Assembly (NCBI GenBank): GCA_038049695.1 | Contig: CP142451.1 | Span: forward strand, 128,360,001-128,424,000 | Source: Cinnamomum chago | Lineage: Eukaryota > Streptophyta > Magnoliopsida > Laurales > Lauraceae | DNA: 64,000 bases | Direction of reading: 5' to 3' | Shown: positions 12,901 through 24,500 of the stretch, one piece after another | Numbering within the stretch: the stretch's first letter is position 1 | Layout of the letters: each line of letters begins with the position of its first letter | The notes under the pieces: generated by a model | Seen by the model: the letters and a program-made list of their open reading frames with translations, nothing else | Told to the model about the DNA's origin: nothing | The model's database searches: none | Made by a program: the position numbers and the translations under genes

Positions 12901-14114
12901 GTCGAGCAAACAGTAGAACAGAGAAGTCTGGACTAAGGTTCCCTCCTCCTCGTAGCTCAAGCCTGGGTCTTCTCCAAACCCCTCATGTGGTAGAGCAGAC
13001 ACATCTAGCAATAGAGTCTTCACTCCATTCCTCTCCAGAAGCAGTGTCTTTTCCTCCGGCAGCAGAGTCAATCCATCCAGCAGCAGTGCTTTTCACTTCA
13101 GCAATAGAGTCAATCCAAGTGGAGGATATTCCCTCCCTAAGTGTCTCCTCTGTTGATCTCCACAACCCCTTCTCTGTGCTAGAGAAAGCTACCCTGGTGG
13201 AATTTTTTCCATTACCTGACCAACTAATCAATAATCCCCATAAGCCCAGTTCTCCTCCACCTAGCAACAGTCTATTGGCAGACTTCTCCAATAACCTTAA
13301 TATCCAGACCGAGCCATCTTCTCCCACCCTCCAGCCCCCCATGCCTTCATCTAAAGCCTATTTACAAACTCTAATCTGGTACCCCTCTTTTGCTGACATT
13401 GTCTTTGCTGCTCTGGCCCTAAAAAGGAAAAAGAAACAAAAAGGGAAAAAGAAATCCAAGAAAATAAAGGAGATCTCCTCTCTTAAATCCTCAATTGGCC
13501 TCAACCCTTCCTCCTCTCTCCATGTTTAAAGCTCTCTATTGGAATTGTAGGGGTGTTGCTAACTCCCCAACCTCCAGATCTCCTCTTCTTGGTTAAATCT
13601 CATTCCCCTGATATCATCTTCCTCTCTGAGCCTAAAACCTCTTCCTCCCGGTCCCTTTGTCAGAAGCTAGAATCTCTTGGCTTCTCTTCCTTTCTCTCTA
13701 ATACCCACTCTTCTGTAACTCCATCCATCTAGTGTTTCACCAAAAGCACTCCTAACACTTCATCTTCAATGGTTGACCACTCTACCCAACACCTCACTGT
13801 ATCTCCCAATTCCTCCTTTAATGGGCCAATTGCTTTTATTACTGTCATTTATGCTTCTACTTCTTTCATTCAAAGAATAATACTCTGGCAATATATAAGC
13901 TCCCCCTCTTTTCCAAACCATCTCCCTTGGGCAGTAATTGGAGACTTTAATGTTGTTTCTTCAGCAGCAGAAAAGCTGAGTATTCATCCTATCTACTCCC
14001 ATGCTATTCACCCTATCTACTCTCCTGCTACTTCAGACTCCAACAATATGATTGCTACCTCAGGGCTCTTAGACATATATAGGTTTCTCTGGCAGCAAGT
14101 TTACATGGTCGAAT

Positions 14115-14768
14115 TGTGACGCCCCGGAGTCCCACATCGACTATAGAGAGGAAAGTGAATGGGGTTATATGTAAAGTTTACACCCTTACCTTGCATGAGG
14201 CCTTTTAAAACCGTGCGGCCCCGGAAAAACGTAAAAACTCCGAGGTTAAGCGTGCTTTGGCGGGAGCAGTACTAAGATGGGTGACCTCCTGGGAAGTTCT
14301 CGCGCGTGCACACGGGCCAAAGCGGACAATATCATGCATGTGTGAAGGGTGGGGCGTTACAAATGGTATCAGAGCCGACTCTCGACTAGTTCGAGTGTAG
14401 GTCCCCTGCCGTGGCCTGGTGCAAGTGGGCAGGTCTCCATGTGGGTGGGCCAAGAGGGCTGGCAGGCTATAGGGACTGGCAGGCTACTGCACAGGGACGT
14501 GCAGCCCTAAGGGGAGTGGAATGTGACGCCCCAGAGTCCTACATCGACTATAGAGAGGAAAGTGAATGGGGTTATATGTAAAGTTTACACCCTTACCTTG
14601 CATGAGGCCTTTTAAAACCGTGCGGCCCCGGAAAAACGTAAAAACTCCGAGGTTAAGCGTGCTTGGGCGGAAGCAGTACTAGGATGGGTGACCTCCTGGG
14701 AAGTCCTCGCGCGTGCACACGGGCCAAAGCGGACAATATCACGCATTTGTGAAGGGTGAGGCGTTACA
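14115..14768 (+). mobile_element. Complete Cassandra TRIM element (5S-bearing LTRs, TSD CGAAT)
   Basis: Two 247-bp LTRs (14115-14361 and 14522-14768) begin TGTGACGCC and end GCGTTACA. They differ at about nine positions by eye, mostly transitions. The primer-binding site TGGTATCAGAGC (14364-14375) complements initiator tRNA-Met. A purine tract (14509-14521) precedes the second LTR. The host repeat CGAAT flanks the element (14110-14114, 14769-14773). Each LTR contains the 3' half of a 5S rRNA gene, including TTAAGCGTGCTT and GATGGGTGACCTCCTGGGA, which is the defining trait of Cassandra. It encodes no protein and must be mobilised in trans. It interrupts the LINE endonuclease frame between two codons of an open frame. 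Confidence 0.96.
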
Positions 14769-15470
14769 CGAATAATAGGCAAGGCAGCTCCTATGTTGCA
14801 GCCAGGCTAGATCGCTCCCTCATCAATCAAGCCTGGACTTTCTCCTTCCCAGACTCCTTTCTTCAGCATTTAGTCAGACTAGATTTAGACCATAGTCCAA
14901 TCCTGCTATCTAGTCGCCCTCCCATTATTGCTAAATATATTCCATTTAAATTTGAGGAAATGTGGATCGATCACCCAGCATTCAAAGTCCTGGTGGCTAA
15001 GGCTTAGAATATCCCAGTCTATGGCAATCCTCAATTCATTCTCAGTAAGAAACCCAAATCCTTTAAACTCATCCTCAAATCTTGGAACAAGAAAGTTTTT
15101 GGCAACCTCAAAGCTAACATCTCACCAGCTGAATCCACCATTCTTAACTTGCAAGCAAAACTTGTTACAACTAATGTTGCTCTCAGGATAGCCGCTAATT
15201 TTCTGACCCCCTTGATTCCACTAATGCAGCTCTCAGGATAGCCGGATGCTCTTTTCAAAACTTGTTACAGGTTGAAAAAACTCACTGGAAACAAAAATCC
15301 AGGATTAAATGGTTGCAGGAAGGAGATAGGAATGCCATTTTTTTTCACTTAGCTGCAAAGGTAAGAGTCTCCAAAAAGGGTACATCTAAACACAGATGGA
15401 AATTTGCTGAATGCAGATGCAGTGATAGGAAATCTGACTTTGCCCACTGAGTCTACATCTCTAAAGTGAT

Positions 15471-16504
15471 AGGAAATCAATCCGTACACGTCATTGAAGG
15501 ACTATACAGATTCCACATGCTGTCTTATCTCCATTGTGTGTGTGTTTTGTTCCCTTTGTTTTTAGTGCAGGTATATCTATCAGGAAACATTAACCTGTGA
15601 CCGACCCTTATATTCCCGATCGGATTAGGGTCCATTAACGGGTTGGATTGGAATATTCAATATGCACCCCTTTACTTTTGAGTACACCCACCTTTTTTTT
15701 TCCTAAAAAGTCACTGTTCATAAAAAAAAATCAAGTGTGTAAACATACTATTTAGGGTTGTCTTATCATGTAATCCATACCATATCTACAGTACAGCAAA
15801 CACTTTTCACCTGAATGATACTATAATACTAAATGGAGGATTGTGTTTCTTCAATGGAAACGGATTCCCTAGGGGGGCGGATGTGGGGGCGGAGGAGAGA
15901 GAAAAATCTCTTTCCTCCGCCCCCACATCCGCCCCCTTATGTGTCTTTCTCTGTTTGATCCAGTTCCTTCTTCAATAGGTCACACAAAGTGGGGCCCATG
16001 TTTCCTGCGTTTACATGATTAGCCACAAAGGCAGATGGGGTCCACATGAGATGGGTCCTCTCTTCTTTTGTAATGGAGCACTTACCTCTTTTGGTCAATT
16101 GAACTCTCAATCTTGCATCAATTTTGACTTTATCTAAGTCAGTACTAATAATAAATAAATAAAAAAGATGATGTCATCCGTGGCGAGTCTCAGCTGTTGG
16201 GCTCAGAACTGCGCCAGGTTGGTCATGGGTCGGGTCCACTTGGCCACATGCTGAGTTCTCTCTTGGCGCTAATCACGATACAAAAAAGGGCACGCCACAG
16301 CACGCCAAACCAAAGATATGGTCTGTCACTTCCCATCCATTTTCTCTCATCTTTCCCATCAATTTCTGACCGTCAAACCCACCCAGCGTTTCACATCACA
16401 ATCACATCCACCCCTTTAAAAGATGTGCATCTCCATGCAGCAAATTTCCATCTGTGTTTAGAATCAGTCTTTGGTAAGTTGATGAGGAGAAATTCTATAT
16501 GCAC
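15471..16504. other. Spacer between LINE and Cassandra array, with a GC-rich hairpin
   Basis: No coding signal seen. The notable item is the hairpin at 15872-15937; the rest is AT-rich. Confidence 0.5.
15872..15937. repeat. GC-rich perfect inverted repeat (23-bp stem)
   Basis: The arm GGGGGCGGATGTGGGGGCGG plus AGG is repeated as its exact complement about 20 bp later. The loop itself contains a weaker AGAGA/TCTCT pair. The stem is strongly GC-rich against AT-rich flanks. Confidence 0.9.
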
Positions 16505-16517
16505 CTGCCTATTTTGC

Positions 16518-17605
16518 TATGCACACCCAAAGCGGACACGTGGGCCAAAACGGACAATTTCATGCTGAGTTGGGCGGGGCTGTGACAGTTGGTATCAGAG
16601 CCGATGACGGCTCTATTTCTAGTGGGGGAGAATGTGAGATATTGGTCCGGACGGTACCCTTAACCACGGGGCGTAGTGTGTCAACCACGGGCTTCAAACG
16701 GCGAGTCTCCGTTAGCCTGCATCGGAAATATCCAAGTCCTCACCATGGGCTTATAAGTTAAACCCCATATTAACTTAGCATGAGACCTTTTAAAACCGTG
16801 TGGCCCCGGAAATTGTAAAAACTCCGAAGTTAAGCGTGCTCGGGCGAGATCAGTACTAGGATGGGTGACCTCCTGGGAAGTCCTCGCGTGTGCACGTGGG
16901 CCAAAGCTGATAATTTCATACTGAGTTGGGCGGGACTGTGACAGTTGGTATCAGAGTCGAGGACGACTCTATTTCTAGTGGTGGAGAATGTGAGATATTG
17001 GTCCGGGCGGTACCCTTAACCACGGGGCGTAGTGTGTCAACCACGGGCTTCAAACGGCGAGTCTCCATTAGCCCGCATCGGAAATATCCAAGTCCTCACC
17101 ATAGGCTTATAAGTTAAACCCCATATTAACTTAGCATGAGACTTTTTAAAACCGTGTGGCCCCGGAAATCGTAAGAACTCCGAAGTTAAGCGCGCTCGGG
17201 CGAGAGCAGTACTAGGATGGGTGACTTCCTAGGAAGTCCTGGCGTGTGCACGTGGGCTAAAGCGGACAATTTCATGCTGAGTTGGGCGGTGCTGTGACAG
17301 TTGGTACCAGAGTCGATGACGGCTCTATTTCTAGTGGGGGAGAATGTGAGATATTGGTCCGGGCGGTACCCTTAACCACAGGGCGTAGCGTATCTACCAC
17401 GGGTTTCAAACGATGAGTCTCCGTTAGCCCGCATCGGAAATATCCAAGTTTTGACCATAGGCTTATAAGTCAAGTCTCGTATTAACTTAGCATGAGGACT
17501 TCTAAAATCGTGTGGCCTCGGTAATCGTAAGAATTCTGAAGTTAAGCGTGCTCGGGTGGGAGTAATACTAGGATGGGTGACCTCTTGGGAAGTTCTTGAG
17601 TTAGG
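16518..17605 (+). mobile_element. Tandem Cassandra array: partial LTR and three further LTRs separated by 45-bp internals
   Basis: Order: LTR 3' fragment (about 16518-16587), internal (16588-16632), LTR (16633-16943), internal (16944-16988), LTR (16989-17299), internal (17300-17344), truncated LTR (17345 to about 17605). Full LTRs are 311 bp and internals 45 bp, an exact 356-bp period. LTRs run from TGTGAGATATTGG to CTGTGACA, and each internal begins with the primer site TTGGTATCAGAG (TTGGTACCAGAG in the third). Each LTR carries a 5S-like 3' half. The last LTR decays and stops where CACTA-type sequence begins. This is a different Cassandra subfamily from the element at 14115 (311-bp versus 247-bp LTRs). 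Confidence 0.92.
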
Positions 17606-17977
17606 CGTACGTGATAAAAAAATTGTCTCTATTTCTTATATTTATGACAAAATATTTTTGTCTCTAGTTTTTTCCTTTAATGACAAGATATTTTGTCACT
17701 AATTGCTTACAAGTATGTTTCCAACAGAGTGTATTGGAGACGAAAAAAAATTACTTACAAGTAAGTTTTCAACAGAGTGTATTGGAGAAAAAAAAATCGT
17801 CACAAATTTATTTTTTTCAATGATGAATTTTTTTTTCGTCTCCAATACCTTTTAGCGACAAGGCTTTGGCAACAAAACAGGTGACAAAATTTTTTCGTCT
17901 CAATTAGTTTCGGTGACGAAATATGTACATTTTGGGACAAATTTGTGTCGTCCTTAAACCCCAAATTTCTTGTAGTG
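17606..17977. mobile_element. CACTA-type (En/Spm) transposon end
   Basis: The segment ends with AAATTTCTTGTAGTG, the complement of the CACTACAAGAAATTT terminus common to plant CACTA elements. Subterminal copies of TTTTCGTC/GACGAAA-like motifs and two tandem units of about 50 bp (about 17701-17795) precede it. No left CACTA terminus is visible, so only one end remains. Confidence 0.7.
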
Positions 17978-18300
17978 TGCATTGGATAAAGCTGGTGAAG
18001 AAGCTGAGTGGCTTCGTCAATTTTTAGAAGATATTCCAATGTGGTCAAAACATGTGCCTCCTATCTGCATTCATTGCGATAGTCAATCAGCAATTGGAAA
18101 GGCACAGAGTAAAATATATAATGGTAAGTCTCGACATATTCGTTGAAGGCATAATACCGTGAGACAACTGTTCTCTGATGACATTATGACAATTGAGTAC
18201 ATAAAGTCCATAGATAACATTGCGAATCCTTTAACCAAAGGTTTAACAAGAGAGCAAGTAAATTGTTCATCGAGGGGGAATGGGCTTAAAGCCTATGAAT
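17978..18300 (+). pseudogene. Ty1-copia polyprotein C-terminus (RNase H end), broken
   Basis: The frame reads AGEEAEWLRQFLEDI, then HCDSQSAIGKAQ and, after an in-frame stop at 18144-18146, NIANPLTKGLT. These are hallmarks of the copia RNase H tail. The 5' side is cut off by the CACTA end. The fragment runs toward the 3' LTR at 18894. Confidence 0.85.
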
Positions 18301-19218
18301 GAAAAGTTGTCATAATGGAAACCCTACCTAGTTGACTAGAAATCCCAATATCTAGGTTCAAAGGGACAACCAAATTGTGTGTGACTTAACGATATCATTA
18401 TGGAGATAAAATCTCCTGCTCATTCCTATGATATTAATAGTGATACCTGCAGCGGTAATTAGGATAAGCAAAGCTTTTAATGATTCTTATATCTTGGCTA
18501 ATCAGATGGGGTATAGCAGGATACTCTTAATAAGAATCACCTATGTGAGTGTGAACTGGGCCGATTCTATGAGAATAATAAGGCTAAATTCTCTAAAGCA
18601 CTCATGAAACCAGGATTGTTCAGGGCCAAAATGAACACAATCATGAAAACCAATTGTGTCCGAAAAGATTCTGTGTGAACTCTATTGTCTCGGTTTACGC
18701 AAAAGGCTGAACAGTTCAAGACATCATGTTCACTGTTCAACCAGTAAATCCGATAGTACTTCACAAGGGAAGGTTCAAGACCACAAGCTACCTCTCTCTA
18801 TACAGAAGATTTTCAATTGTACTCTCTGTGTGTGTCTGCATATCATTTCATTGCTTTCAGTCAATTTCATTCATGTGGGGGATTGTTGGAAAAATGGCTA
18901 AGAACAACACTAGTTTTTATCAACTTTGAGCCAAAAACTATGTGGGACCCACTTATCCTTTTGGGTGGGAATACATGGGAATGTAATCTACTCCATGAGT
19001 AGATTATGGACATGTATTGAGTTGCTCTAATCCATTAAGGAGTAAATGAGAAATTGCCTCCTAAACACCACCATTTGAACATGTTAAACATGGAAACAAA
19101 AGGAAGTGGTGAACGTGTTTCCCACATTGCTTGGGAGCAAAACATTCCTTAGGTATAAATATGCTTACCTTGGTAGTATAAGATGAGCCTCAATGGGCAT
19201 CCCACTTTTATGGAGGGA

Positions 19219-22200
19219 TGTGAGGTCCCACCCTTGGTGGGCCCTCTAAATGCTATTTTATAGACTAATTTATTCTAACTTATGCTAATCACTACTAATC
19301 TCTACTAATCTTTGCTAATTATTACTAATCTTTGCTAATCTTGGCTAATTACCATTTAATTGGGCTTATTAGGGGTTGATTAGAGAGATTAGTTAGATTT
19401 CCTAAGTTAGAGTTAGATTAGTTTAGTCGAGTAGTATTTTAAATTAGTTGGGTGTTGTGTTAATCCTAGGCTAATTAGTGTTAGATAGGCCTTAGATAGA
19501 GGTTTTAATTAATTAGGTGGGTTTAGTGCTAAAAGTGCTCCTTTCTAGAAGCTTCCAGCCAAAAGACCTAATCTACCCTAACCCTAACCCTAATCACATG
19601 GAAACCCTAGGGCTATTATGGTCCTTAATCACTCCCCCTAACCTATAAAACCATCTCTTATCCCAAGGAAAAACCCTAATCCCTAAGCCAGCCCCTTTCC
19701 CAAGAAAACCTCCAGCAACTGTTTTTCCCTCATTTCTCTCTTCTCATCTCCCTCAAATCTCTCTACCAAACGACTGATACTGTTGTGCTGGGAGACCATT
19801 TCAAAAGCCACAGTTGCTGCTCCATCTTCCTCTTCCTTTCTCATTTCATTTGTCTCTGCTGGGCTGAATCTGTGCTGGGACCTTTCCCAGAAGCTACTGC
19901 AACTACTCCTCTTCCTTCACTGTTGAGCTGAGATTGTTGCTGAGACTCTGCTGGAATTTCATCTTGAAGCTACTGCTGCAGCCACTTCACCATCTTCTTC
20001 CTTCCCATTTCATTTCCTCCAAAGCTACTGTTACTGTGTTCTTCTCCTTCTTCCTCATTCACCTGGGAACCACTGATTTCTGTGCTGGGAGCATTATTCC
20101 TTGGTGCTGGAAACTACAGCCACTACATCACCTTCCTTCTTCCTCTTTCATTCTTCTTCCTCCAAGCCACTACAACAGTTACATTTCTGTGCTTGGAGCT
20201 ACAGCAGCTGCTACCTTATCTTCTCTTTTCCCCTCATTTCCTCCCCTTGAGCTGCTGTCACTGTGTATTGGAGCCAGACTAATGGTGCTGGGACAGAACA
20301 GTACTGCTGAGATTTCTTCTCAGTAGCAGCAACTGCTACTTTGTCTTCTTACCCTCCTATTCTTTCACCTGGGAGTTGCTGTAGCTGATTCTGTGTTGGA
20401 GAATTTCAAGCTACTGCCACTGCTGCTGGGTATTATTCTTCTTCATTACAGCTGGGAGCAGCAGTCATCTTCTTCTTTCTCTCCTCTGTTCTGCTGAAAC
20501 TGGGTTCTGGATCTTCTCTTCTATTGCTCTCTTCTCTACAAATCTCTCTCAATCACTAAAAGGCAAGTGCATCTTACTGTTAATATAGATTATATGTTGT
20601 TCTTCTTGATTTCAGTAGTTTTATGTCATATTAGTGTTTAATTCAGTTTTTAGAATCACCTGGAGCTCTGTTTTTGTTGTTTGGATGAAAGGTCACTGAT
20701 GGATGGGGGTTTTCACCCCCCATTTGGAAGATCAGTGGGCCATAAGGTGTTAATGGATGGTTTATGGAGTTATTTAATGATTAGAAATGTTTGGGTGAAG
20801 TTTGGAAAGGTTTGGAAGTGGTTTGGGCGAAAAAGGAGTCAAAACGAAAAATCTGCAGAAGTGCTCCCGGGACTGAAATTGCAGTGTTCCCGGTCGACCG
20901 AGACCCCCCCCCCCCTCGGTCGACCGGCGACACTGCAGATTTGAAAACTCTGCTCCCAGTTATTCTGTTTTCTGCAGACTCGACCTGACTCAACCGACAG
21001 TGTTCTGGGTCGACCGAGACCTACCTTGGTCGACCGAGAACACTGAAATTTTGGAAAAACAGCTCCCAGTTAGGTGCTGTTCTGCAGACTGTATTTTTAG
21101 TGTACCTGATCGACTGGGGCCTACCTTGGTCGACCAAGAACACTGTATTTTTATGAAAAATTGGCCCTCAGCCATTTTCTTGCAGAAAATCCTTTTCAGT
21201 TAGCCAAGTTGACTTGGCCTTGACCAAGTTAACCTGGAACACACTATTACTGCAAGAATTGACTGAAAGTTGGTTTTTCACCCGAAACTCAGACTCCTTA
21301 CACCCAAATCAACCTGATACTCGGGATTTACATTTAGAAAGTGTTTAAAGCTGGAACATCAATCTTTCTAAGGTTTTTGGAGTATGCGGTCAATCATCTA
21401 GGCCTGGTTGTTTGACCGGACACGCTAGAAACCTTTAGAAACGAATTGAGTTGTCCAGGAAGCCTGATTCAGATTAGTTAGTGCACTCGGTTGATCCTCC
21501 CGGCCAGGAGATCAACCGAGCTCACAACACATCAGGTTCACCTGGAAAACCCTGATTGTTCCAGTTTTCAACATTTAGGAGATATGATCAGTTGTGGGGC
21601 CCATTGACCATCCAAATGAGCATTTATCAGTGTTCTAAGCCCGAGTCAACGGTGTGGCTCAACCTTGACTCGCGGGGACCACTGTTTAGGGTTTAGGTTA
21701 TTAATCTAAGATGATTCGACCTCTAAGAGTTGTCAAAGATGCCCATAACCACCTAAGCACCAAACACAGTATATTTGGCATCAATGACTTCGTTTAGAGA
21801 TCGAATTACCGGAGATAGACCTGAACCTAAAGTGGCCAATTACCTAGGATTGGACCGTTGCTTTTCCCCGTTGATTCTCTGATTGAAGTTTATACTTCAC
21901 TGTTGTCATTTATTGTCCTTCTTAGATCTGTAGTGTAGCTGTTTACTATTAATTGAACATAAATGGAAGACCTGAACCTAGGGTATCTAGAGGTGACCCG
22001 ATAGTGTGATTTCGGAGAACATTGACCCGTGTCTGTGTCTAGGCAGGCCCTTAATGGGACTAAGTGTGGAGATGTGAACCCTTTAGCTTGAAGAGGTAGT
22101 TTTATTGGACTGTTAAGTTATATGGATTGTAATGGAACTGTTTTTCAGTATAAGTGGATTAGTTGCCTCGTATGGACAGTTTTAGACCAGGCCATGTACT

Positions 22201-23283
22201 GGTGGGCCTTGGTATGGATCCAACGAGTGGGCCTGGACCTTGAACGAGATCTAGAGACTGTATTGAGATGTGTAGACCTCTTAGAGACTTGGATAGGACC
22301 TTGTTCACACAAGGCAAAGCCTAGACAGACACAGACCTTAGAGTTATTCCTGAGTCGGCATGAACATTCACTCGGTTGATTTAAGCTCAACCTGTGGACT
22401 GATCATCCCCGGTAGGAGCTAGTTGAGTATTGAGGAGCTATCATGATGAGCTGTATGATTAAGACGGACGGTGTGATACCGTGCCGGTCTGGAGTGTTGA
22501 GATGATGAGTTGATGAGATGATTTGCGGGATTAGTAATTCCCAGCACCGATGAGATTTCCCCGCCGCAACTGTGTTCATTATGGGAGGGCCGCGGCATAA
22601 TATCCCGCGGTATTCCAGCTCGTGTGAATGTGCCAGTTTGTTGTAGTAGTTTAGATGTTTATCTTTATACTGATTCTTTATGATTTAAATGCACAACTGC
22701 CTAGTTCATTTCCCTTGCTATTCATTTAATTTAGTTTACCTGTCTTTACTTCCTTTGATATATATGTTCTATGTTAGTAGTATGCTGTAACTTGCCAGAT
22801 CTTTTAGATCTGACCCATTCATTGGTGCTTAGGCCTTGACCCAGAGATCCCAGACGATGCATTAGCTCTAGTGGAGGCACCGGTCGCAAGAGAGTACGCA
22901 TGGGGCCCGGCCGACACGGATGTCGAGCCGGAGGGCGAGGAGTATCTACATGGGTTTTGAGAGTCTCTTGTTATTTGGGTTTTGAGAGAACAATTTTGTA
23001 GCAAGTTGGGTAGAACTCAAATGTATAACTTTGATTAACATTGAATCCTTTTAAGTAGACTGTAGTTTTGCTCATACTTAATATATATCGATACCTATTG
23101 CTTCCGCTTTATTTAATCGTTATGCTTCCGCAATTTAAATGTTATTATTATATGGTTCAAAAAGTTTTAAATTGGACCTCACTGCGGCCTACGATCTTGG
23201 AAGTTCTCGGATTTTCCGGGAAGTAGCGCGCCAACTTCGGGTATTCGAACGAGTATATCGGTATCCGGAATTGGGGCGTTACA
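19219..23283 (+). mobile_element. 4065-bp solo LTR, gypsy-like (TSD AGGGA)
   Basis: It begins TGTGAGGTCCCACC and ends GGGGCGTTACA, flanked by AGGGA at 19214-19218 and 23284-23288. No protein domain lies inside and no second copy of the terminal sequence is present, so it is best read as one very long LTR. A TATAAAA box lies at 19644-19650, after telomere-like CCCTAA repeats (about 19575-19594). LTRs this long are known in some Ty3-gypsy lineages (for example Tekay/del-like); that assignment is inference. Confidence 0.8.
20860..21175. repeat. Three diverged tandem units of about 115 bp with paired GGTCGACC palindromes
   Basis: Each unit contains two GGTCGACCGAG-type palindromes separated by a short spacer, followed by GAACACTG-like and GCTCCCAGT-like sequence. 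The first spacer is a run of 12 C (20904-20915). The third unit is degraded (GATCGACT). The units lie inside the 4-kb solo LTR. Confidence 0.85.
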
Positions 23284-24056
23284 AGGGAGGACCTAGATCA
23301 AGGTGGGGTCACCACCACACATGCGAGCGCGCCCCGCCTCGCATCAAACCGACCCGGGCCTAGGCTTGGGCTTGGGCTTCACGGGCGAGTTGGGCCTAGC
23401 TCGGCCCACTACCCATTTATAATTTTTTGGAGAAATTTTATTTAATAAATTTTCATTTTTTTAAAATGGGGTGTGTCCAAGAGGTGTGTGCCCATTCGTA
23501 TCTGAAAGGGTGTGCCCCAAGTCCCAAGAGGTGTGCCCAAAGAAGGTGCATCTGTTCATCTGAACAGTCACTGTTCTGAACAGATGCAACCCCATGAAAG
23601 AGTCCTGAAGTAGGCTTATATAAAGCATCTTGTCCATGCAATCTTGATCATCCCAATCACTGCTACTGCATTGCATTTTCGAGTCATCATCTGTGTCTAG
23701 AGAGAGAGTTCTGTTGCACTGCTAGTTCGCCTGTCACGAAGTTTGTAGTGCTACAACTGTTGTGAGACCGATCATTGTATCTTGGGAGACAAACGTTGTT
23801 GAAATTCGTAAGCACCATTGCGGAGGCGAGATTTGTCTTAAGAACATAGTGTTAGACACTAACCTTGATCAACCATCTTTTGAAGAATACTGTTTTCTAC
23901 CTTACAACAGAGTACTGTTTTTCTGCCTTCAAACAATAAGTGAATTTCCATTCCTAAATCACATTCTGTACTTATGTTTTATTGTTGTTTTAATTCACTG
24001 TTGTGAGGAACTATTTCCTAAATTCTGAACTATTATTGTATATACTCGGACCAACA

Positions 24057-24492
24057 TTTAGTAGGGCAGATGAATCAAAAAATGGACTCAACTTTAACCC
24101 AAAACATTTACAGATCGTATGTGTCAACCCTGACCTAAATTAAATTGATGGGTTGGGTGCCAACACATTCATGTTTGAGTGTTGGCACCTTAGGCCCCGT
24201 TTGGCATCGTTTCTGCCTAGTTTCCAATGATGTGCTGAGACTAGGCTGTGTTGAGACCAATTTGTGCAAAACTTGTTTAGCAACATTGTATTAATTTGTT
24301 CCATGGGTCCTCAAATTAATGTATTATTCTCCGATTAATAGCCCAACATATTAAACAAAAACAAATCAGGTTTTATTGGGTCAGTTTGGCGGGTTGCTTC
24401 AGGAATTGCCACTCCTATCTATAGACAGGCATTATTGTTACCTACGTCAGAGTGAAATGCACTCGTTCTTAGAGAATGACTCGATGGATCCA
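24057..24492. other. Short spacer, no gene
   Basis: No coding signal. A TTAGGCCCCGTTTGGCAT string at about 24190 looks like a Tourist-type MITE start, but I cannot find its partner end. Confidence 0.4.
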
Positions 24493-24500
24493 ATATTAGT

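Larger units (their letters stand above)
11650..15470 (+). mobile_element. Degraded L1-type LINE carrying two nested insertions
   Basis: ORF1 pieces lie at 11681-11995 and 12906-13529. They include WIRLKGVPFHCW and a CxxCxxxGHxxxxC zinc knuckle (CSSCLGYGHGEGLC), then a low-complexity tail rich in P/S and ending K-rich. ORF2 starts at 13522 with LYWNCRGVAN, the usual start of the plant LINE endonuclease, then breaks early. Endonuclease motifs such as AVIGDFN (near 13935-13955) and RLDRSLIN follow, then the linker KSRIKWLQEGDRNAIFFH near 15290-15350. The reverse transcriptase palm is missing, so the 3' half is deleted. Excising the copia solo LTR (11996-12900) and the Cassandra element (14115-14768), with one target copy each, restores continuous frame at both sites, so both inserted later. 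The 5' boundary is approximate. Confidence 0.85.
18894..24056 (+). mobile_element. Copia 3' LTR, split by a nested 4-kb solo LTR
   Basis: It starts TGTTGG just after the purine tract CATGTGGGGGAT and ends CCAACA at 24056, giving matching terminal hexamers. With the insert (19219-23283) and one target copy removed, the LTR is about 1.09 kb (18894-19218 plus 23289-24056). It belongs with the copia pol fragment upstream. The 5' LTR and most of the body are missing. Confidence 0.82.

Noticed and set aside
12987..13529. Independent host gene encoding a P/S-rich, K-rich-tailed protein
   Set aside because: It is in frame with the LINE zinc knuckle across the solo LTR and directly precedes LINE ORF2, so it is the LINE ORF1 tail.
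14205..17620. 5S rRNA genes
   Set aside because: Only the 3' half of a 5S gene is present and it lies inside TG...CA LTRs with a tRNA-Met primer site, so these are Cassandra retrotransposon LTRs.
22122..22379. Open frame of 85 codons inside the 4-kb solo LTR
   Set aside because: No family motif, and opposite-strand frames of equal size overlap it. Regarded as chance within a non-coding LTR.
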